Source: DATBGS01 sp036557885 (GTDB taxonomy: Bacteria > Chloroflexota > Ktedonobacteria > Ktedonobacterales > DATBGS01). Taken from it: a stretch of 41,911 nt of DNA. The notes beneath the pieces are model-generated. The model had not been told where the DNA came from, ran no database searches, and was given only the letters and a program-made list of their open reading frames with translations. Location: positions 1 through 41,911 of the forward strand of contig DATBGS010000115.1 of NCBI GenBank assembly GCA_036557885.1, written 5' to 3'. Positions 31,813 to 39,869 of the stretch are shown one piece after another (the first letter of the stretch is position 1; every line of letters begins with the position of its first letter). A program made the position numbers and the translations under genes.

Positions 31813-33246
31813 ATGACCTACGATAAAGACCTGGACACGCTTGTCAACGCTGAAGAACAGATTGTGGAGATTGCCAGGCGCTTTGGGCTGGACCCCTTTC
31901 CGGTGTTTTTTGAGCTGGTCACGTCCTATAAGATGTATGAAGACGCGGCCTATGGCCTGCCGGGGCGCTTCAACCACTGGACACGCGGCAAAGCCTTCTA
32001 TCGCATGAAGACCCAGTACGATTATGGGCTGAGCAAAATCTACGAGGTGGTCTTTAACACCAACCCCGCCGTTGCCTATCTGATGGAGCAAAACGACCTG
32101 CTGCAAAACAAGGTCGTCATCGCGCATGTGATGGGCCACAGCGACTTCTTCAAGAACAACACCTACTTCCAGCATACCTCGCGGCGCATGATTGATAAGG
32201 TGGGTATCCACGCTGACCGCATCCGCAAATATGAGTTTGATCACGGCCCGGACGCGGTGGAACGGTTTCTGGACGCGGTGCTCTCCATTGAGGAACACCT
32301 TGACCCCAACGCCTTCTCGCGCCGGACACGCGGCAAGAAAGACGAGGAAACAAAGGCGGCTGGCCCTGGCCCCTATGACGACCTGTGGGATTTGGAGGAG
32401 CGCAAGAAGCGCCGCGAGGAAGAAGAACAGTCCGAGCGCAAGCCGCGCAAGTTCCCCGCCCACCCGGAGAAAGACATCCTGCTTTTCCTGGCCGAGCACG
32501 CCCCCGATCTGGAAGAGTGGCAGCGCGACATCATCCTCATGGTACATGAGGAGATGCTGTATTTCTTGCCGCAAATGCAGACAAAAGTGTGCAATGAGGG
32601 ACACGCATCATACTGGCACGCGCGTATTATGCGCGAAATGGACTTGAACGACAGCGAAGCCATGCAGTTTGCCCAGATGCACTCGAATGTGCTGGCGCCT
32701 TCGCGCATGCATCTCAACCCCTACCACATCGGGTATAAGATTCTGGAGGATATTGAGCGGCGCTGGGACCACCCCACCAAAGAGGAGCAGGAGCGGCTGG
32801 GCCGCAAGCCCGGCCAGGGCCGCGCCAAGCTCTTTGAGGTGCGCGAACTGGAAAACGATGTCTCGTTGATTCGCAACTACCTGACGAAAGAGCTGGTGCA
32901 GGAGCTTGATCTGTACCTCTACAAGAAAGAGGGCGATCAATGGGTCATCGTGGAAAAGGATTGGGAAAAGGTGCGCGACTCCATCGTTGCCAGCATGACT
33001 AACTTTGGGTATCCGTATCTGGTGATCGAGGATGCCGACTATCACCGCAACTCCGAACTCTTGATTAAGCATCATTTCGAGGGACAAGAGCTTGACCTGA
33101 CCTACGCCGAAAAGACCCTCGAATACGTGTATGAACTCTGGGGGCGCCCGGTGCATCTGGAAACCATCTACGAAGAACACCGCACGCTTATCTCGTATGA
33201 TGGGGACCGGGCGTATCGCACGCCACTGGAGAAAGAAAGAGGCTGA
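31813..33246 (+). CDS. spoVR: SpoVR family protein
   Basis: The 477-residue product matches SpoVR/YcgB: IVEIARRFGLDPFPVFFELV, LPGRFNHWTRGKAFYRMKTQ, YDYGLSKIYEVVFNTNPAVA, VIAHVMGHSDFFKNNTYFQH, HVMGHSDF metal-binding-like histidines, QTKVCNEGHASYWHARIMRE, HLNPYHIGYKILEDIERRWD and a C-terminal NSELLIKHHFEGQELDLTYA. SpoVR is needed for spore cortex formation in Bacillus, and its homologs function with the PrkA/DUF444 pair in starvation responses. The position directly after DUF444 supports a common complex or pathway. ACGAGGACC precedes the start at 31813. Confidence 0.96.
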   Translation: MTYDKDLDTLVNAEEQIVEIARRFGLDPFPVFFELVTSYKMYEDAAYGLPGRFNHWTRGKAFYRMKTQYDYGLSKIYEVVFNTNPAVAYLMEQNDLLQNKVVIAHVMGHSDFFKNNTYFQHTSRRMIDKVGIHADRIRKYEFDHGPDAVERFLDAVLSIEEHLDPNAFSRRTRGKKDEETKAAGPGPYDDLWDLEERKKRREEEEQSERKPRKFPAHPEKDILLFLAEHAPDLEEWQRDIILMVHEEMLYFLPQMQTKVCNEGHASYWHARIMREMDLNDSEAMQFAQMHSNVLAPSRMHLNPYHIGYKILEDIERRWDHPTKEEQERLGRKPGQGRAKLFEVRELENDVSLIRNYLTKELVQELDLYLYKKEGDQWVIVEKDWEKVRDSIVASMTNFGYPYLVIEDADYHRNSELLIKHHFEGQELDLTYAEKTLEYVYELWGRPVHLETIYEEHRTLISYDGDRAYRTPLEKERG

Positions 33247-33288
33247 GGCAGCGATAAGCTCGCCTGATGACGGAAGTGACGGATCGCT

Positions 33289-35283
33289 GTGACACGCTCC
33301 TCTGATGATCTGAAAGAGCACGTTGCCGAACTGGGACGGGAAGCCCGCGCCAGCGTAAACTTGCGGGCGCTCACCGCCATCAGCCGCCTGATCAACTCTC
33401 AGCTTGACCCCCAGGAACTCTGCAACACCATCATCACGCTGCTTCAGCAGCGTTTTGCCTATGATTACGTCTCGGTGTTCACCATCGAAGCCCTCGCGCC
33501 TGGGAAAGACTTCGACGAAGCAGGTGCTGATGAGAGCAGAGCCGGGCGCTCCTGGCTCACCAGCAACACCCCGTTTCGCGCCCCACGACCAGAGGCGCCG
33601 CTCCCGCCTGACGCCCCCGAACTGGACCGCTGGCGTCTGATTCAGCGCGCCACCACGACCGTCCCCGGAGCCAGGCGTGTCTTGCCGCTGACACGTGGAG
33701 TGGTGGCGCGCACCGCGCGGCATGGGCTGGCCGCATTTGTCGAAGATGTGACCAAAGACCCCGATTACTTCACCTATGTCACCGATGTGCTCTCCGAAAT
33801 CGCCATTCCGCTGATTCACCGCCACGAATTGTTGGGCGTGCTCAATGTGGAATCGGCGCAGCGACGCCTGGATGAGAGCGACCTGGCGCTGCTAGAGGCG
33901 GTGGGAGATTTGCTGACGGTGGCGCTGCACAACGCCCGGCTCTACTGGCAGGCGCAGCACGAGCGCGATGCTGCACAGCGTTCTACGATGCAGTTGGTGG
34001 CGCTCCATAAGGTTGGGCATCATCTGCTGAGCGAGCAACACCTGAGCGCCATTCTGGAGCAGATCACCAGCGCCGCTCTGGAACTTTCCGATGGGGTCTA
34101 CGCGGCGTTGCACCTGCCCGATGCCGCGCAAAAAGAACTGGCGCTGGTCGCGCCCCGCTCAATTCGCCCGCTTGACGCGGAGATGCTGGAGCCATACACA
34201 AGACAGAAGACAGATAGAGGCGTGGTGGGGCGGTGCTTTGCCGAGGCCATCGCCATATACGTCGAAGATACCCAACAGGACGAGCGCCTGGAGAACCGGC
34301 AAAACGCCTTGGGGTTTGGCATCAACTGCCTGCTGGCGCTGCCGCTTGTAGTGGAAGACGAGGTGATTGGCGTCCTCAGCGTGGGCCACAGCGAGCAAGA
34401 TGCCTTCCCGCCCCAACTTCAGCAGGTGCTGGTCATCCTGGCGGATACAGCCGCCATCGCCATTCAGCGCGCCCGGCTGGATGAAGCCCTGGAAGCAGCG
34501 CTGGCGCAGGCCCAGGAACTGGGGCAGTTGAAAGATCACGTGCTGCTCATGGCCTCGCACGAATTACGCACGCCGCTCACGGCGGTGCTGGGCTTTCTGG
34601 AATTGCTCTCGGACTATCCTGGCAGCTTTTCCGAAGAACGCGCGCGCGCTTTCCTCAGCCGCGCCCGCAGCGCCAGCGAGGAAATGGTGCTGCTGCTGGG
34701 CAATATTCTGGACGCCACGCGCGGCGAGCTTGACCGCGCCAGCCTGGTGTTTCAGCAGATCGAAGTGGCCCCGCTGGTGCAGCAGGTCTTGACGTTGATT
34801 TCCGCGCGCGCGCGTCAACGCCTGATCAGCACAGTTCCCGATGGATTATTGATCTGGGCAGACGAAGTGAAGACCCAGCAAGTGCTGCTCAACCTGCTCT
34901 CCAACGCGGTGAAATATTCCCCGCCGCGCAGCCAGATTTACATTGAGGTCAGCCAGGAAGAGGTGTCCGGCCTGGTGACGATCAGCGTGCGCGATGAGGG
35001 TCCAGGCATCGCGCTGGAAGAGCAGCCCCGGCTGTTTCAGAAGTTTGTGCGCCTGAACGACGCCATCAATATGACGGTGCGCGGCACCGGGCTGGGCCTG
35101 TATATCAGCCGCATACTCGTCGAGGGCATGGGCGGCCAGATTGGGCTAAGGAGCGCGCCCGGCGAAGGAAGCACCTTCTGGTTCAGCCTGCCCGCTCCTC
35201 CCGCGCAGCACCCTGCACAAGAAACAGCGGACGAGGCAGCGCCTCGCGCGCAAACTCCCCCAGCGAAGAGGCGGGAGGGATAG
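33289..35283 (+). CDS. Soluble hybrid-less histidine kinase with two GAF domains
   Basis: The 664-residue protein has no membrane helix. A first GAF domain (about 25-220) carries a disordered insertion, a second lies at about 240-400 (LSEQHLSAILEQITSAALEL ... AVIGVLSVGHSEQ-like end DEVIGVLSVGHSEQDAFPPQ). HisKA follows with the phospho-acceptor HVLLMASHELRTPLTAVLGF (His424), then HATPase_c with QVLLNLLSNAVKYSPPRSQI (N box), VRDEGPGIALEEQ (G1), and RGTGLGLYISRILVEGMGGQ (G2). GAF domains sense small ligands, light or redox. A GTG at 33289 is used. It is 42 bases from spoVR, so it likely belongs to the operon and could modulate it; no cognate response regulator is adjacent. Confidence 0.92.
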   Translation: MTRSSDDLKEHVAELGREARASVNLRALTAISRLINSQLDPQELCNTIITLLQQRFAYDYVSVFTIEALAPGKDFDEAGADESRAGRSWLTSNTPFRAPRPEAPLPPDAPELDRWRLIQRATTTVPGARRVLPLTRGVVARTARHGLAAFVEDVTKDPDYFTYVTDVLSEIAIPLIHRHELLGVLNVESAQRRLDESDLALLEAVGDLLTVALHNARLYWQAQHERDAAQRSTMQLVALHKVGHHLLSEQHLSAILEQITSAALELSDGVYAALHLPDAAQKELALVAPRSIRPLDAEMLEPYTRQKTDRGVVGRCFAEAIAIYVEDTQQDERLENRQNALGFGINCLLALPLVVEDEVIGVLSVGHSEQDAFPPQLQQVLVILADTAAIAIQRARLDEALEAALAQAQELGQLKDHVLLMASHELRTPLTAVLGFLELLSDYPGSFSEERARAFLSRARSASEEMVLLLGNILDATRGELDRASLVFQQIEVAPLVQQVLTLISARARQRLISTVPDGLLIWADEVKTQQVLLNLLSNAVKYSPPRSQIYIEVSQEEVSGLVTISVRDEGPGIALEEQPRLFQKFVRLNDAINMTVRGTGLGLYISRILVEGMGGQIGLRSAPGEGSTFWFSLPAPPAQHPAQETADEAAPRAQTPPAKRREG

Positions 35284-35312
35284 AGCAAAAGTCTGGTGAA
35301 TACAGGAAAGAG

Positions 35313-35346
35313 CGCGGGGCGAAACAAGTTCGCCCCGCGTTTGTTT
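35313..35346. terminator. Strong hairpin terminator between convergent kinase and DksA-like genes
   Basis: CGCGGGGCGAA (35313-35323) pairs perfectly with 35329-35339 across ACAAG, and TTTGTTT (35340-35346) follows. It closes the prkA operon on plus; its T tract overlaps the stop codon of the minus-strand gene. Confidence 0.85.
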
Positions 35347-35998
35347 AGTGGGCGATGGGACGGGCATTGCGGGCGACGCGGGCCTCGCGCTGCGCCTGGC
35401 AGGAGACGCACAACGTGGCCGTTGGGCGCACCTCAAGTCGTTTGGGAGGGATGGGCTGATGGCAATCTTCGCACAATCCATAGCGGCCCTCAGCCACGCG
35501 ATCAAGCGCGCGGTCAACCTGCACCATGTCTTCGCGCAGCACCCGCGCAATGGCATCGCGGCCAGCGCGGTCCAACAGCGCTACCGCCTCATCTGCCGGA
35601 TGATTGCTATAGCGCGGGCGGCTATCCTCGTCTTCGTCCCGGCCTTCCCCTTCCAGCCGCTCCAGCTTTGCCAGCAATTCTGCCTGGCGCTCGCGCAGTT
35701 GGTCCACCAAACCCGGTGGAATCAACACCGCCCGGTCTTCTTTTACGGCTGCTGGCGCCGCCTGGATGGTTCGTTCTTCACCGCGCACAGGCGCCATGCG
35801 TGCTGGGCCAACTGCGGTATCCGTTGGCCGTTGAAGTGGCTTGGAGCTAGACTTATGCCCCCGATTCACCAGACGTTGCTGTCCTACAGAAAGCGAACGT
35901 ACAGACGTCACACGCGCTCCCCTTGCTTTACTTTGTTGATTGGCAGGTTCCCCATCTTCTGCACGATCATTCCACGAAGACCTGTTGCGAGCCTCCAT
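35345..35998 (-). CDS. DksA/TraR-type C4 zinc-finger protein with long N-terminal extension
   Basis: A 217-residue protein from ATG 35998 (GGGAG eight bases upstream). Its first 90 residues are Arg/Ser/Glu-rich and probably disordered. The C-terminal part carries a coiled coil (LVDQLRERQAELLAKLERLE, then LLDRAGRDAIARVLREDMVQ, RALDRVAEGRYG) ending in a C4 zinc finger LCEDCHQPIPPKRLEVRPTA with TLCVSCQ. DksA-family proteins bind the RNA polymerase secondary channel and tune the stringent response; this member's coiled-coil tip has no obvious DxxDxA motif, so its activity is uncertain. It converges with the histidine kinase gene. Confidence 0.88.
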   Translation of the reverse strand: MEARNRSSWNDRAEDGEPANQQSKARGARVTSVRSLSVGQQRLVNRGHKSSSKPLQRPTDTAVGPARMAPVRGEERTIQAAPAAVKEDRAVLIPPGLVDQLRERQAELLAKLERLEGEGRDEDEDSRPRYSNHPADEAVALLDRAGRDAIARVLREDMVQVDRALDRVAEGRYGLCEDCHQPIPPKRLEVRPTATLCVSCQAQREARVARNARPIAH

Positions 35999-36324
35999 CA
36001 ATCGTTTCTCCCATCTAGGCGAAAGCCGCCGACTCCTTTGTCAGCCTGCTGCCCATCTACCATTGTGCTATCGGCTAAGTAGCACCCGGCATGCCAACTT
36101 TTACTCCTGAGGCGCGCTCTCCCTCAAAAAGCCAATATGAGGAAAAGTCACGTTGTTTCCAAGAACTATGCCAGGACAAACACAGTTCGCTCGCTGATGC
36201 AAGTCCCCCGGAGAACACGAACGGCACGCCGCAGGCGCACCGCTCTGCCCGGCTGCCAGCGTTTGGCTGGCAGCTCACTTCTTTTCATGCTTCACCCTGT
36301 CAACTGGTCGAAGCGCAAGCACAG
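35999..36324. other. Gene-free 325-base region upstream of the DksA-like gene
   Basis: No protein-like frame is seen. GCTGCCAGC (36252-36260) pairs perfectly with 36266-36274 around GTTTG and is followed on plus by TCACTTCTTTTC; since the nearest upstream gene on either side ends elsewhere, it may be a weak terminator for the minus gene ending at 36325 or a structural element. Confidence 0.4.
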
Positions 36325-36705
36325 CTAGCGCCGCTTCTTGTCGCCAAAGAAGACCAGATCAGGCAGGAAGAAGGCCATCACCATCAAAAGCACCCAGATG
36401 ATGATCCCAATCCATTTGACCAGCCCATCTATCGGGTCAAGCAGGTAATGAAGCAATCCAACGATTGGAATAACACCAATCAGACCTGAAAGAAGGGCCA
36501 ACAATCCCCAGACCAGGAAAATGGGCGTAAACACAATCACAGACTGCTTAGCATGCCGCCTGACGGTTGGGTTTTTCTCCACTGCCCATAAGACAAGACC
36601 CGATACAATCGGGATAGCATACGCCAACACTCGTTCCGCCCGCTCAGAAAGCCCCAGAGTGGTGCGCTCTCCGACATGCGGATCAAATCGCTGCACTTTA
36701 TTCAT
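36325..36705 (-). CDS. DUF4870/Tic20-like small membrane protein
   Basis: The 126-residue product begins MNKVQRFDPHVGERTTLGLS and has a pattern of the DUF4870 (Tic20-like) family: LSERAERVLAYAIPIVSGLV (helix 1), EKNPTVRRHAKQSVIVFTPI (cytoplasmic loop with the typical 'RFHAxQS'-like motif, then helix 2), LLALLSGLIGVIPIVGLLHY and a final helix IIIWVLLMVMAFFLPDLVFF followed by a KKRR end. Function unknown. AAAGGGG is eight bases before the ATG. Its promoter lies at 36895-36924 and holds an operator-like palindrome. Confidence 0.8.
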   Translation of the reverse strand: MNKVQRFDPHVGERTTLGLSERAERVLAYAIPIVSGLVLWAVEKNPTVRRHAKQSVIVFTPIFLVWGLLALLSGLIGVIPIVGLLHYLLDPIDGLVKWIGIIIWVLLMVMAFFLPDLVFFGDKKRR

Positions 36706-36894
36706 ACATGTAACCCCTTTCGCGTCTCTGCGCGTCTCTGGGCGGCAAGCTCACCACGAGCCTGCTCAGCATCAGCATGGTAGGGGCGTCATTGCTCCCC
36801 TCCAAGCACTCCTGCCCTTTATACGCTCACAGGAGTGAAGGGGTTGCAAATCTGTCTAAAGCGCAACGGCTTCACGGCTTCCACCGTTAACGCA

Positions 36895-36924
36895 ATTATA
36901 ACCTAGAACATATGTTCTTGTCAA
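36895..36924 (-). promoter_or_regulatory. Promoter with SOS-box-like palindrome in the spacer
   Basis: On the minus strand TTGACA (36919-36924) and a perfect TATAAT (36895-36900) are separated by 18 bases, of which 14 (36905-36918) form the perfect palindrome AGAACATATGTTCT. The GAAC-N4-GTTC core equals the LexA box of Bacillus-type SOS regulons; a MerR-type operator is an alternative. The transcript would run into the DUF4870-like gene with a leader of about 180 bases. Confidence 0.75.
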
Positions 36925-36954
36925 GAGAAAAAGAGGGGATTTTCCAAGAGCCGT

Positions 36955-38118
36955 TCAGGGATGCCCAAAGAGCAGCCCCAGCCCAAAGGTAATGGCGCCC
37001 TCAATGGCGCCCACCACCGTCATTTCGGTGCCGCTGTAGAGCCACGAGCGGCCCGTTACCAGCGTCTTGGCCGCGCCCACGACAAAGTGCGCCACCAGGC
37101 TGATCCCTGCGGCAACCAGAATAGCAAGATAGCCGCTCATGAAGAAGAACGGGATGATGGGGATAAACGCGCCCAGACCGGTAGAGATGGTGGCCGAGAG
37201 CGCCTCCAGCACCGGATTGGGGAAGGTTTCCTCGGAAAGACCCAGCTCCTCATGCGCCAGCGTGCGCAAAAACTGCTCTGGCCGCTCCGAAAGGCGACTG
37301 GCGAGCGTCTCTGCTTCCTGCTCATTGAAGCCCTTGAGTTGGTAGAAGAGAGCCAGTTCCTCGCGCTCCTCTTCGGGGTTGGCCTCAATCTCGCTGCGCT
37401 CGCGGTGGATTTCGGCCTCGTAGACCTCGCGCTGGCTTTTGGTCGCCAGATACGCGCCCGACCCCATCGAGAGCGCGCTGGCAAGCATCCCTGCCAGCCC
37501 TGCCACCAGCACCGCGCTGCTGCCGCCCGTATAGCCTGCTACGCCGCTGACAATCCCAAAGACCGCGCCCAGCCCGTCGTTGGCGCCGTAAATCGCCTGG
37601 CCCAGCCAGCCACCGCCACGCTTGTGCCAGCTTTCGCGGTGCAGCAAAATATCCAGGCGGCCCTGCGGCCCGGCTGGTTTCACCATCTGGCTAATGATGC
37701 GGCTGTGCGTCTGCTCCTCGCGCTTCATCTGGCGCAGCATATCCGTTGCTGTTTGATCATCAAACCGGCGCGCCTGGGCTTCGTAGCGTGCCTCGGCAGC
37801 ATCTTCTTCCGCTTCCATGCGCCGCAGCGTGGCATCGGTGCCGACCTGCCGGTGCAGCCAGTCGCGCAGCTTCTGCAAGCGTCCCTGGCGCAGCACTGGC
37901 ACTGGAGCGCCAATCTCCTTCAGTTTTTCTTCCCAGCGCGTGGCGTGGCGTTCTTCCGTCTCAGCCAGCTTCTCCAGCACATTGCGTCGCCCCTGGTCGC
38001 GCTCATGCGCCGCCAGTTCGCGATAGACGCGCGCGCTCTCTTTCTCGCGGCGCCAGCTTTCCTGAAGAAACTTGACCAATTCCTGGGTGGCTGGAGTCGG
38101 GGTGCTTTCAACGGACAT
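36955..38118 (-). CDS. Ferritin-like/rubrerythrin domain fused to a VIT1/CCC1 transporter
   Basis: The 387-residue protein has an N-terminal ferritin-like domain (about 5-160) with helical metal-ligand motifs SARVYRELAAHERDQGRRNV, LEKLAETEERHATRWEEKL, and MKREEQTHSRIISQMV, followed by a CCC1/VIT1 membrane domain: GAVFGIVSGVAGYTGG (helix 1), VLVAGLAGMLASALSMGSG, a cytoplasmic EIEANPEEEREELA loop, and helices near 295-385. This is the architecture of MbfA-type iron/manganese exporters, where the ferritin domain senses or delivers iron at the membrane. The ATG at 38118 has AGGAG eight bases upstream. Confidence 0.93.
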   Translation of the reverse strand: MSVESTPTPATQELVKFLQESWRREKESARVYRELAAHERDQGRRNVLEKLAETEERHATRWEEKLKEIGAPVPVLRQGRLQKLRDWLHRQVGTDATLRRMEAEEDAAEARYEAQARRFDDQTATDMLRQMKREEQTHSRIISQMVKPAGPQGRLDILLHRESWHKRGGGWLGQAIYGANDGLGAVFGIVSGVAGYTGGSSAVLVAGLAGMLASALSMGSGAYLATKSQREVYEAEIHRERSEIEANPEEEREELALFYQLKGFNEQEAETLASRLSERPEQFLRTLAHEELGLSEETFPNPVLEALSATISTGLGAFIPIIPFFFMSGYLAILVAAGISLVAHFVVGAAKTLVTGRSWLYSGTEMTVVGAIEGAITFGLGLLFGHP

Positions 38119-38298
38119 GGGGATAGCTCCTGATCTCTGGCTTTTCGCAAAATTGACTGGCGGAGTCGTCTCAACTAAGCGCTTGAAGGGAATACTGCGG
38201 ACACATGCTTTGAATACCCTAGAGCAACAGTTCTATTGTACCCAAGGAGGAGCGAAAACGCCAGCAAGCCCAAAAGAAAAAACTCGTGGGAAAAATGC

Positions 38299-38327
38299 TT
38301 GACAAAGCGCAAAATGTTGGGTATACT
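38299..38327 (+). promoter_or_regulatory. Consensus promoter of the tRNA-like non-coding RNAs
   Basis: TTGACA (38299-38304), a 17-base spacer and TATACT (38322-38327). The start would be near 38334-38336, exactly where the 17-bp terminal stem of unit 1 begins. No protein-coding gene follows on this strand. Confidence 0.8.
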
Positions 38328-38335
38328 GACAAATA

Positions 38336-38494
38336 GAAGTGATCAGACGCGCCCATACAGCAAAGGCGTACAAACGGCTCTTAACCGGGGGGTTATGGGT
38401 GCAAGTCCCATCAGCGGCTCCATTCCTGCCGCTGTAGCTCAAGAGTAGAGCACCAAAAACACTCGCTTTTGGAACTTGCGCGTCTGATCACTTC
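38336..38494 (+). ncRNA. Structured RNA unit 1 with a circularly permuted tRNA-Lys(CUU)-like cloverleaf
   Basis: A 17-bp perfect terminal stem (38336-38352 with 38478-38494) and an inner helix AAAGGCG/CGCTTTT (38363-38369; 38464-38470) frame a tRNA-like core in permuted order. 3' half first: CGG-CTCTTAA-CCGGG (anticodon arm, anticodon CTT, 38375-38389), GGGTT, T arm ATGGG-TGCAAGT-CCCAT (38395-38411), CAGCGGC, T, CCA (38412-38422). After TTCCT comes the 5' half: GCCGCTG (38428-38434, perfect 7-bp acceptor match), TA, D arm GCTC-AAGAGTA-GAGC, A, CC (to 38454). Joining CC to CGG completes a perfect anticodon stem. The T loop has G instead of U at position 55 and the D loop lacks GG. A YrlA-type Y RNA is an alternative. 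Confidence 0.75.
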
Positions 38495-38508
38495 CAACGC
38501 CACAACGG

Positions 38509-38675
38509 TGCGCGTACCCAGACAGATCAGAAGCGTACATGCAAGCTCATTTAGCTGAGCAATGGATTGAAGCTCCATAGGTGCAGGTGCAAATCCTGCG
38601 CATGACCCGCAAGGGTCGGGGGTTACCCCCGCTTCTGGGACTTGTGCGTGCATCCCTTGTGGTGTTTTTGCTTTT
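38509..38675 (+). ncRNA. Structured RNA unit 2 with a linear tRNA-Phe(GAA)-like cloverleaf, ending at a U tract
   Basis: Framing helices TGCGCGT/GCGTGCA (38509-38515; 38646-38652), CCC/GGG and AGAAGCG/CGCTTCT (38529-38535; 38630-38636) correspond to those of unit 1, with compensatory changes. Inside are CATGC/GCATG (short acceptor, 38538-38542 and 38600-38604), D arm GCTC-ATTTAGCT-GAGC (38545-38560), anticodon-like arm ATGGA-TTGAAGC-TCCAT (38562-38578, GAA in the loop) and T arm GCAGG-TGCAAAT-CCTGC (38583-38599). Two extra hairpins follow: GACCC-GCAA-GGGTC with a GNRA loop (38604-38617) and GGGG-TTA-CCCC. The 3' region TTGTGGTGTTTTTGCTTTT suggests termination at about 38664-38675. No own promoter is seen. 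Confidence 0.65.
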
Positions 38676-38693
38676 GTGGGGCTGTTCTCTTCT

Positions 38694-39869
38694 TCAATGC
38701 CCGCCACCATCGTCACCACCGCCGGAGCCGCCTGAGCCACCACCCGAACCGCCTGAACCACTGCCAGACCCACTGCCTGAGCCGCTGCCACTACCTGAGC
38801 CACCACCATCATCGCCCCCATGATCATCGCCGCTTTCAGGCGTGCCGGTAGCGCCGGGCGTGCCGCCGGAGTTATCATCGCCCCCATGCCCATCATCGTC
38901 GTTAAACGTGCCCTGGGCAGCCGTTCCATCGGCATTTTGGACGCCAAGCGCGCTATGGCTGCCAGACCACTCGTTCCGGCTGAGCGCGACCACAAGCTGC
39001 GTGGCCGTCTGGCTCTGCACCGTTCCCCTGGGCACGCTGTTGATCACCAGGCGCGTTTGCGGCGTGAAGTTGGTGCCGGTGACGGTCACCACGCGGGTGT
39101 CGTCGCTCTGTTCTTGAACGCTGATCGCTGTGATGGTGGGCACTGCATCGCCCAGCGCGCCAAGCTGTGTGGTAAAGGCGACGCGCACCGCCCAATCCAC
39201 ACGCGAAAGCGCCTGACGCAGCGCTTGATCTTCACCGGCAAGCGCGCTGTTGAGGTCTTGCTGGGCCGCATCGCGGTCAGCGCCAGCGGGCATGGCCGCT
39301 ACCGCCGCCTGGCTGTCGCGGGCGGTGTTGGCAACAATCGTCAATGCCTGCAAAATATCGGCATCGCTGCGGCCATCAGCAATTTCATTGCTGAGGTCAG
39401 CCACCGCGCTGCGCAAATTGCTGATGGTGACTTGCGCCTTCCCCTGCGAATCGCCTGCAAAAGCCAGGGCCACCTGCTGTCTGATCTGCTTCAGGCCATA
39501 GAGCGGGTCGCCGGGGAGACTGTTGGCGGCAGCAGTGAAGGTACCAACGCAGGCCAGCACCAGCGTGGCTGCTATTGCCAGCGCTGTGATCCAGGCGCGG
39601 CGCAAGAGGAGTGGGCGCGCTTTGTCTCGCCTGGAGTCACGCGGCACAAACGCGAGGTGGTTGTCTGGCGGGTTCAGGCTGCGCGCCCGCTGGCGCACTC
39701 GCGCCTCCAGGCGAGCCGCAAATGCTTCGGGCACCTCGATCTGGTTGAGGCTGGCAAGCGCCTCCGCAGCATTCAGCCGCGCGGAGATGTCGTCATTGCC
39801 GGTAGGACGGCGTGAGCCGTTGTAGTTTGGCGCTTCGATCAGATGATCTAGCTGCTCTTCAGGGGTCAT
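38694..39869 (-). CDS. Anti-sigma-factor-like membrane protein (DUF5667) with Gly/Ser/Asp tail
   Basis: The 391-residue protein has a cytoplasmic N-terminus (about 1-90, with ARLNAAEALASLNQIEVPEA), one membrane helix (AWITALAIAATLVLACVGTF), an extracytoplasmic DUF5667 domain (SLPGDPLYGLKQIRQQVALA ... DAAQQDLNSALAGEDQALRQ), an IPT/TIG-like beta domain (ITAISVQEQSDDTRVVTVTG, TNFTPQTRLVINSVP) and a Gly-Ser-Asp-His tail (about 330-391). Its start overlaps the sigma factor stop by four bases, which with the topology suggests that it sequesters that sigma factor. No zinc-type anti-sigma HxxxCxxC motif is present. Confidence 0.85.
   Translation of the reverse strand: MTPEEQLDHLIEAPNYNGSRRPTGNDDISARLNAAEALASLNQIEVPEAFAARLEARVRQRARSLNPPDNHLAFVPRDSRRDKARPLLLRRAWITALAIAATLVLACVGTFTAAANSLPGDPLYGLKQIRQQVALAFAGDSQGKAQVTISNLRSAVADLSNEIADGRSDADILQALTIVANTARDSQAAVAAMPAGADRDAAQQDLNSALAGEDQALRQALSRVDWAVRVAFTTQLGALGDAVPTITAISVQEQSDDTRVVTVTGTNFTPQTRLVINSVPRGTVQSQTATQLVVALSRNEWSGSHSALGVQNADGTAAQGTFNDDDGHGGDDNSGGTPGATGTPESGDDHGGDDGGGSGSGSGSGSGSGSGSGGSGGGSGGSGGGDDGGGH

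Noticed and set aside
36075..36278. Small minus-strand frame of 67 codons
   Set aside because: No ribosome site with good spacing and composition is Cys/Gly/Ser-rich without motifs; it overlaps the hairpin region at 36252-36274.
38336..38494. Ordinary tRNA gene in normal order
   Set aside because: No GCCGCTG-type acceptor strand lies upstream of the T arm; only the permuted order gives full pairing, and no CCA-less normal tRNA can be drawn.
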